From Acidobacteriota bacterium (GTDB taxonomy: Bacteria; Acidobacteriota; Terriglobia; Terriglobales; Acidobacteriaceae): a stretch of DNA of 9,074 nt. Numbering within the stretch: position 1 is the stretch's first letter; every line of letters begins with the position of its first letter. Location of the stretch: assembly GCA_021805265.1 (NCBI GenBank), contig JAJZFR010000398.1:1-9074 (forward strand). The letters are read 5' to 3'. Shown one piece after another: positions 5,298 through 9,074 of the stretch. The notes under the pieces were generated by a model. The model was not told the DNA's origin. It ran no database searches and was given only the letters and a program-made list of their open reading frames with translations. A program made the position numbers and the translations under genes.

Positions 5298-6200
5298 TCA
5301 CGATTTTCCATCCGGCTTCACGGCAACGGACTTTTCCTGCTCCGCATCGACATGAAATCGCTTGTAATCCCAGTCGCGCTCGGTAAAGTGCTGGTGGAAG
5401 CCTTTGACCAGCAGGACGCGGGCATCGATGGTTCCCTCGGCACCGGTGGGCAGCCAGATTTCTCCGTTCACCAGCGCCTGGTCGAAGTTGAAGGCCGAGC
5501 CTTTGGCGATGTTGGCCAGCAGTCCTCCGGCAACGTGGAAATTGTCAGTAAAATGCATCTCCATGCGCACCACTTCGCGATCCTTCTCGTCGATCCAGAT
5601 GGCCCCGGCGATCTTTTTCGCGGCTCCCTCGGCCATGCCGTGAGTTTTGGCGTCGCGCCGCCCGGCAAAGTCGAAGAGGATCGTGCTGCGCCCGCGAAAC
5701 ATCTCGCGGCGCGGGTTCGAGACCTGGAGAATATCCAGAATCTGATGGATGCTGATGGACTCATTTGGCCCCTGCAGGGGCTGATCGGGAGGGGTCTTGC
5801 CGGCCTTCTCGACCAGCTTCGCAATCCGCTCCTGCTCCTTCTGCTGATCGTGATCGTTGAGCGGCTGGCCGTTCTTCTTCACGGTGCGCTCGATCGAGTG
5901 ACCGTTTACATAGAAGACCTCGTCCTCCTCGGTCTCGGTCTTGGTTACCTTGCCGTGCCCATCGACATCGTCGGTGGTGGTGAGCGAGCGATAGGTATAG
6001 TTTTCGCGGATTTTTTCGAGCGCATGCTGATGATCGAGGACCTGTTTCATCAGGGTGGGAACATCGGGGATGGGCGCGGACTGGGCTGAAGGTGCCGGGG
6101 CGGGCGGAGCCGACTGGCTGCGCACGGGCAGGGCCGGCATCAGGAGTGCGCCGATGCCGGCAACGAAGAGAAGCGACGGGGGTATCTTCAGCGTTCTCAA
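5298..6200 (-). CDS. Secreted protein, possibly LolA/LppX-like fold
   Basis: The 300-residue product begins with a signal peptide: basic start (MRTLK), hydrophobic core (about 8-25) and a plausible cleavage near residue 28 (VRS then QSA). There is no lipobox cysteine. A Pro/Ala linker follows (31-48). The mature part alternates strands rich in charged residues (ENYTYRSLTTTDD, EVFYVNGHSIERTV) and includes REMFRGRSTILFDFAGR, GAIWIDEKDREVVRMEMHF and NGEIWLPTGAEGTIDARVLL. That pattern recalls the outer-membrane-lipoprotein-sorting (LolA-like) superfamily, in which a half-barrel binds a lipid or acyl chain. The function is unassigned. The start is a TTG with a weak GGAAA upstream; no ATG or GTG in frame keeps the signal peptide. 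It probably co-transcribes with the 93-aa gene and is divergent from the PF04020 gene. Confidence 0.8.
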   Translation of the reverse strand: MRTLKIPPSLLFVAGIGALLMPALPVRSQSAPPAPAPSAQSAPIPDVPTLMKQVLDHQHALEKIRENYTYRSLTTTDDVDGHGKVTKTETEEDEVFYVNGHSIERTVKKNGQPLNDHDQQKEQERIAKLVEKAGKTPPDQPLQGPNESISIHQILDILQVSNPRREMFRGRSTILFDFAGRRDAKTHGMAEGAAKKIAGAIWIDEKDREVVRMEMHFTDNFHVAGGLLANIAKGSAFNFDQALVNGEIWLPTGAEGTIDARVLLVKGFHQHFTERDWDYKRFHVDAEQEKSVAVKPDGKS

Positions 6201-6333
6201 TGATGGGGTTTCCGTTTCTGTGAAAAGCAGGTATCCGGCGGAGAATGGACCCGCCTTAGCGCCAGCCTAACACGGCGTTCCCGCCGCTCCGAGGGCACTG
6301 AATAGAGTACATTGGAGGAACGAGAGTCCATCT
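6201..6333. other. Divergent intergenic region
   Basis: This 133-base gap separates the secreted-protein gene (-) from the PF04020 gene (+), so it should hold promoters for both, but I find no convincing -35/-10 pair. It has one small hairpin, CGGCG-TTCC-CGCCG (6273-6286), without a T-run. GGAGGAA (6314-6320) and GAGAG (6322-6326) precede the ATG at 6334 as possible ribosome binding sites. Confidence 0.4.
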
Positions 6334-6681
6334 ATGCTTCGATTGCTTGGCAACTGGTGTTTGAGCGGGATCGCGCTGCTGGTGGTTTCGCGCGTGGTGC
6401 GCGGCTTTGAGATTGACTCACTGGGGACGGCGCTGGTGGCAGCGCTGGCCTTTGGGCTGCTGAACGCGACGGTCGGTCTGGTGCTCAAGCTGGTCACCTT
6501 CCCGCTGACGCTGGTGACGCTTGGCGTCTTCCTGCTGGTGGTGAACGCGCTGATGCTGGAGCTGGCTTCGGGCTTTGTGAGCGGCTTCCATATTCGCAGC
6601 TTCGGGGCGGCGTTCTGGGGTGCGGCGGTGCTGGCCCTGCTGCAGATGATGATCCGACTGCTGTTGCCGAGCGGGAAATAA
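6334..6681 (+). CDS. PF04020-type 4-TM membrane protein (phage holin 4 superfamily)
   Basis: The 115-residue product is almost entirely hydrophobic, with four likely membrane segments at about 5-22, 30-52, 54-78 and 89-111. The arrangement FGLLNATVGLVLKLVTFPLTLVTLGVFLLVVNALML is typical of PF04020, a widespread bacterial inner-membrane family named for resemblance to mycobacteriophage holins; its cellular role is not established. Chromosomal copies like this are not evidence of a prophage, and no phage gene is nearby. The ATG at 6334 opens directly into the first membrane segment. Confidence 0.88.
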   Translation: MLRLLGNWCLSGIALLVVSRVVRGFEIDSLGTALVAALAFGLLNATVGLVLKLVTFPLTLVTLGVFLLVVNALMLELASGFVSGFHIRSFGAAFWGAAVLALLQMMIRLLLPSGK

Positions 6682-6835
6682 CCGGCTGGCGAGGGAGTCC
6701 GGTCCGCGCCTGGGGCAATTGTGCCGTCTGGGCGGAGGCTGGGACGGTGGGCGTTGACTGCGTCTCCGGAAGCAGGCTCGCGTCGGATAATGTTCCGCCT
6801 GATAGCATGGCCTTGGCTTGCTAGGAGGTTGTTGG
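6682..6835. other. Gap before the dehydrogenase gene
   Basis: The 154 bases contain a GATAAT at 6786-6791 that could serve as a -10 box and a TTGACT at 6754-6759. These are 26 bases apart, too far for one promoter. I see no terminator or RNA gene. Confidence 0.35.
6823..6828 (+). promoter_or_regulatory. Ribosome binding site of the dehydrogenase gene
   Basis: AGGAGG lies 7 bases before the ATG at 6836. It decides that start over a TTG at 6818 and over internal starts nearer the Rossmann fold. Confidence 0.75.
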
Positions 6836-7756
6836 ATGGAGCGGTCTGAAAGCCAGCCTGAAACCCGGATTGGAAACCGGCTCGAAACCGGTGTCTTGAG
6901 AGTGCAAACCGTCGGGGTGGTCGGCGCGGGAACCATGGGGAGCGGCATCGCGCATGTTTTTGCCCGAGCGGGATTTTCTGTCCTGCTCTCTGACGTTGAC
7001 CAGAGTTTGCTCGAGCGCAGCCACACTTCGATTCGCCTGAATCTTGCCCGCGAGGTGAAGAAGGGCAAGGTTACGGCCGAGGAGGCGGATGGCGCGGCCA
7101 GCCGCATCGATCTGGTTGTCGATCTCGACCGGCTGCGCCCGGCGCAGTTGGTGGTCGAGGCGGCCAGCGAGCGCTTCGAGGTCAAGCGGCAGATTTTTCA
7201 GCGGCTGGACGCACTGCTCGCTCCCGAGGCGATCCTCGCCACCAACACCTCCTCGATCTCGATTACCCGGCTCGCCGGGCAGACCGGGCGGCCGGACCGG
7301 GTGATCGGCATGCACTTCTTCAACCCTGTTCCGGTCATGGCGCTGGTCGAGGTGATTCGCGGATTGCAAACCTCGCAGCCGACCTTCGATGCGGTCGAGG
7401 CGCTCGCCCGGCAGCTTGGCAAAACTCCGGTCGAGGTCAACGACGCGCCGGGATTTGTGTCGAACCGGGTGCTGATGCCGCTCATCAATGAAGCCGCGTA
7501 CACGGTGATGGAGGGCGTGGCGAGCGCCGAGGCGGTCGATCAGGTCTTTCAGCTTGGCATGGCCCATCCCATGGGGCCGCTGGCGCTGGCCGATTTTATC
7601 GGCCTCGATGTGTGCGTGGATATTCTGCGCGTGCTTCAGGAGGGCCACGGCGACCCAAAATATCGCCCCTGTCCGCTGCTGGTGAGGATGGTGGACGCGG
7701 GCTGGCTGGGGCGGAAGTCGGGGCGCGGCTTCTATCCGTATCCGGCTTCGCAGTAA
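6836..7756 (+). CDS. hbd: 3-hydroxybutyryl-CoA dehydrogenase
   Basis: This enzyme interconverts (S)-3-hydroxyacyl-CoA (mainly 3-hydroxybutyryl-CoA) and 3-ketoacyl-CoA with NAD(H), in butanoate and fatty-acid metabolism. The 306-residue product has an N-terminal Rossmann domain with GVVGAGTMGSGIAH (27-40) and SDVD (52-55). Next come ATNTSSIS (135-142) and the catalytic His160 in GMHFFNP, with Glu172 twelve residues later as expected. NDAPGFVSNR is followed by the C-terminal helical domain (GMAHPMGPLALADFIGLD, GRKSGRGFYPY). Family members usually have about 280-290 residues; the extra about 22 at the N-terminus come from a stretch with repeated GAAACC units and are kept because AGGAGG sits 7 bases before this ATG. 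It stands alone, without the enoyl-CoA hydratase domain of FadB-type fusions. PaaH and FadB2 are alternative names. Confidence 0.94.
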   Translation: MERSESQPETRIGNRLETGVLRVQTVGVVGAGTMGSGIAHVFARAGFSVLLSDVDQSLLERSHTSIRLNLAREVKKGKVTAEEADGAASRIDLVVDLDRLRPAQLVVEAASERFEVKRQIFQRLDALLAPEAILATNTSSISITRLAGQTGRPDRVIGMHFFNPVPVMALVEVIRGLQTSQPTFDAVEALARQLGKTPVEVNDAPGFVSNRVLMPLINEAAYTVMEGVASAEAVDQVFQLGMAHPMGPLALADFIGLDVCVDILRVLQEGHGDPKYRPCPLLVRMVDAGWLGRKSGRGFYPYPASQ

Positions 7757-7782
7757 CCTTTTTGGAACCTGTTTTCGACATG

Positions 7783-7798
7783 CCGGGTTTGGTCCCGG
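7783..7798 (+). terminator. Weak hairpin after the dehydrogenase gene
   Basis: CCGGG (7783-7787) and CCCGG (7794-7798) can pair around a 6-nt loop, followed by only TCTTCC. With a 5-bp stem and no real T-run, this is at best a weak terminator or pause. Confidence 0.25.
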
Positions 7799-7841
7799 TC
7801 TTCCACAGCGGCGGCCAGCGCGCCCGGAGTATGCTGAAGCC

Positions 7842-8846
7842 ATGGTGCGTTTCACGGTGCTGGCCTCCGGGTCCAAAGGGAACTGTTCGCTGCTCTCGAC
7901 CGGCTCGACGCGGATTCTGGTCGATGCCGGTCTGAGCTGTCGCGAGCTGTTCCGCCGGATGCGTCAGGTGGACGAAGACCCGGCTTCGCTCGACGCCATT
8001 GTGATCACCCACGAGCACTCGGACCACATTCAGGGCATGGCGACGACGGCGCGGCGGCTGGGCATTCCCGTCTATCTCAGCGAGGGGACGCACCGCGAGT
8101 GGGTGCGCCAGATCACCCCCCGCAAGCGTATTACCTATGCCGAGTGGCTGGCCGACTACCGCGAGCGGCAAAGCCGAAAACCGGATTCCGCAGCGCCGGA
8201 AGACGCAGGACGGGAGGCGGCTGACCTGCCGATTTCGCTCGAGGCTGGCGCCGAGCCGGTGCCGCCCGATTGCGGGGAACCTGAAGCTGGCGAAGAGCCA
8301 GTCGCCACGAAGGATGCGCAGGCGGCAAAAGCGGATCCGGCAGCGCTTCCGGATGTCCGCTATTTCCGCCCCGGCGAGAGCTTCAGGATCGGCAACATCG
8401 ACGTCAGTCCGTTCACCATTCCGCACGACGCCGCCGACCCGGTGGGCTTTGTCTTCGGGTCGGCGGGCGTACGCGTGGCCGTCGCCACCGATCTGGGCTA
8501 CGTTCCGCCAAACGTGGCCGCCCAGTTGCAGCGCTGCGACCTGCTGATGATCGAATCGAACCATGATCTGGAGATGCTGCGCGACGGACCGTACCCGTGG
8601 TCGGTCAAGCAGCGCGTACTCTCGCGCGTCGGGCATCTGTCGAACGATGCGGCGGCTGACTTTCTCGAGCAGACCTACGACGGCTCGGCGACCTGGGTGA
8701 TTCTGGCCCATCTTTCGGAGAGCAACAACCTGCCGGAGCTGGCGCGCATCTCCGCCGAACGCGCCCTTGCGGGCAAGCCCAGCCTGCTCGGCAACCGCCT
8801 CCTGCTGGCTGCGCAGGATCAGCCGCTTGACCCGATTGCGTTCTGA
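7842..8846 (+). CDS. Metallo-beta-lactamase-fold hydrolase, YycJ/WalJ-like
   Basis: The protein is a metal-dependent hydrolase of the MBL superfamily, closest by pattern to YycJ/WalJ, linked in Firmicutes to cell-wall and DNA metabolism and thought to have nuclease activity. It shows FTVLASGSKGNCSLL (4-18), the metal motif THEHSDH (56-62) with H57, H59, D61 and H62, and IPHDAADPVGF (193-203). ATDLGY (D217), ESNHD (238-242) and LAHLSESNN (H289) follow, so all ligands appear present. Length is 334 residues against about 260 typical; the excess is an Ala/Glu/Pro-rich, probably disordered insert at about 105-170. It breaks the fold between the strand after GIPVYLSEGTH and the strand starting at VRYFRPGESFRIG. 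GGAG (7826-7829) lies 12 bases before the ATG. It follows hbd by 85 bases. Confidence 0.92.
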   Translation: MVRFTVLASGSKGNCSLLSTGSTRILVDAGLSCRELFRRMRQVDEDPASLDAIVITHEHSDHIQGMATTARRLGIPVYLSEGTHREWVRQITPRKRITYAEWLADYRERQSRKPDSAAPEDAGREAADLPISLEAGAEPVPPDCGEPEAGEEPVATKDAQAAKADPAALPDVRYFRPGESFRIGNIDVSPFTIPHDAADPVGFVFGSAGVRVAVATDLGYVPPNVAAQLQRCDLLMIESNHDLEMLRDGPYPWSVKQRVLSRVGHLSNDAAADFLEQTYDGSATWVILAHLSESNNLPELARISAERALAGKPSLLGNRLLLAAQDQPLDPIAF

Positions 8847-9074
8847 CAGGATCGCGTTTGAATCCGGTCGCGTTGGAACCGATGGCTTCGCGGTAATCTG
8901 CACTGCGGAGAAATTGCACCGTTCCAATGAAAAAACGGTTACTATATTCAGATAGGCGTATTCCATGAGTTCCGCCTTGGGGAGTCGAAACACAGTTCTC
9001 CGCGCATAGTTTTCCGAACCCAATCCATGGCAAAGCGAGTCTAAACATCTATGGCAGGAACCCGTTGCACAGAC
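8847..9074. other. Terminal region with no supported gene
   Basis: I find no convincing gene here. A 6-bp inverted repeat, ACCGTT/AACGGT (8918-8923 and 8934-8939), may be a weak terminator for the upstream gene. AT-rich DNA follows (TATATT at 8943-8948), with TTGCAC at 8914-8919 upstream but 23 bases away, too far for a standard promoter. An ATG at 9051 runs open for eight codons to the window edge and could start a next gene, but it lacks a clear ribosome binding site. No tRNA or other RNA gene is recognised. Confidence 0.4.

Noticed and set aside
5352..6089. A 245-codon plus-strand frame opposite the secreted-protein gene
   Set aside because: The opposite strand gives a signal peptide and an ordered secreted protein; this frame reads as a Leu/Val/Gly-rich composition artefact.
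6334..6681. Prophage remnant suggested by the holin-like protein
   Set aside because: PF04020 proteins are common chromosomal genes, and no other phage gene or attachment site is nearby.
6821..7876. A 351-codon minus-strand frame opposite the dehydrogenase gene
   Set aside because: Mirror frame of a well-supported gene, with no recognisable motif in the translation.
7596..9023. A 475-codon open frame on the minus strand across the dehydrogenase end and the YycJ-like gene
   Set aside because: It is antisense to two genes with clear motifs; its translation is Arg/His-rich with no domain, typical of antisense frames in high-GC DNA.
1..9074. CRISPR array or tRNA gene
   Set aside because: No regularly spaced 20-40 bp repeats and no cloverleaf-like sequence was seen on either strand.

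Overview
The window is about 9 kb of high-GC bacterial DNA holding housekeeping and metabolic genes, with a short accessory stretch of candidate toxin-antitoxin genes in the middle. The gene set suggests a soil-type Acidobacteriota (Terriglobia-like) chromosome. The clues are an EF-P with a TPGNLRAF loop, a GH3 glycosidase, a secreted LolA-like protein and a 4-TM PF04020 protein. The taxonomic call is inference from resemblance; no marker gene proves it.

Layout. Positions 1-1577 (+) are the C-terminal two thirds of a GH3 beta-glucosidase-type enzyme, cut by the window edge and closed by a strong intrinsic terminator. Next is efp (+, 1820-2380), which carries Asn where most EF-Ps carry Lys or Arg. 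Eighteen bases after efp comes an overlapping pair (+): a HEPN-domain protein (2399-2812) and an unrecognised 125-aa protein (2791-3168). Facing them tail to tail is a classical Phd/YefM antitoxin-VapC PIN toxin operon (-, 3942 to 3251) with a visible promoter/operator. Then come acylphosphatase (4065-4346) and apt (4415-4972), both +.

On the minus strand, 6200 to 4989, lie a secreted LolA-like protein and a 93-aa orphan, probably one operon. The + strand continues with a PF04020 (holin-4 superfamily) membrane protein (6334-6681), a 3-hydroxybutyryl-CoA dehydrogenase (6836-7756) and a YycJ/WalJ-like metallo-beta-lactamase-fold hydrolase (7842-8846). The last of these has an unusual Ala/Glu/Pro-rich insert. 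The final 228 bases hold no gene I can support.

How the genes relate. Most flanking genes act alone: polysaccharide breakdown (GH3), translation of polyproline stretches (EF-P), purine salvage (Apt), acyl-phosphate hydrolysis, fatty-acid/butanoate metabolism (Hbd). The part most likely to be an under-described system is 2399-3168, a HEPN gene translationally overlapped with a partner that is not the usual MNT nucleotidyltransferase. Hand counts put its GC near 51-53%, against about 69% in apt, which suggests later acquisition. Function there is inference.
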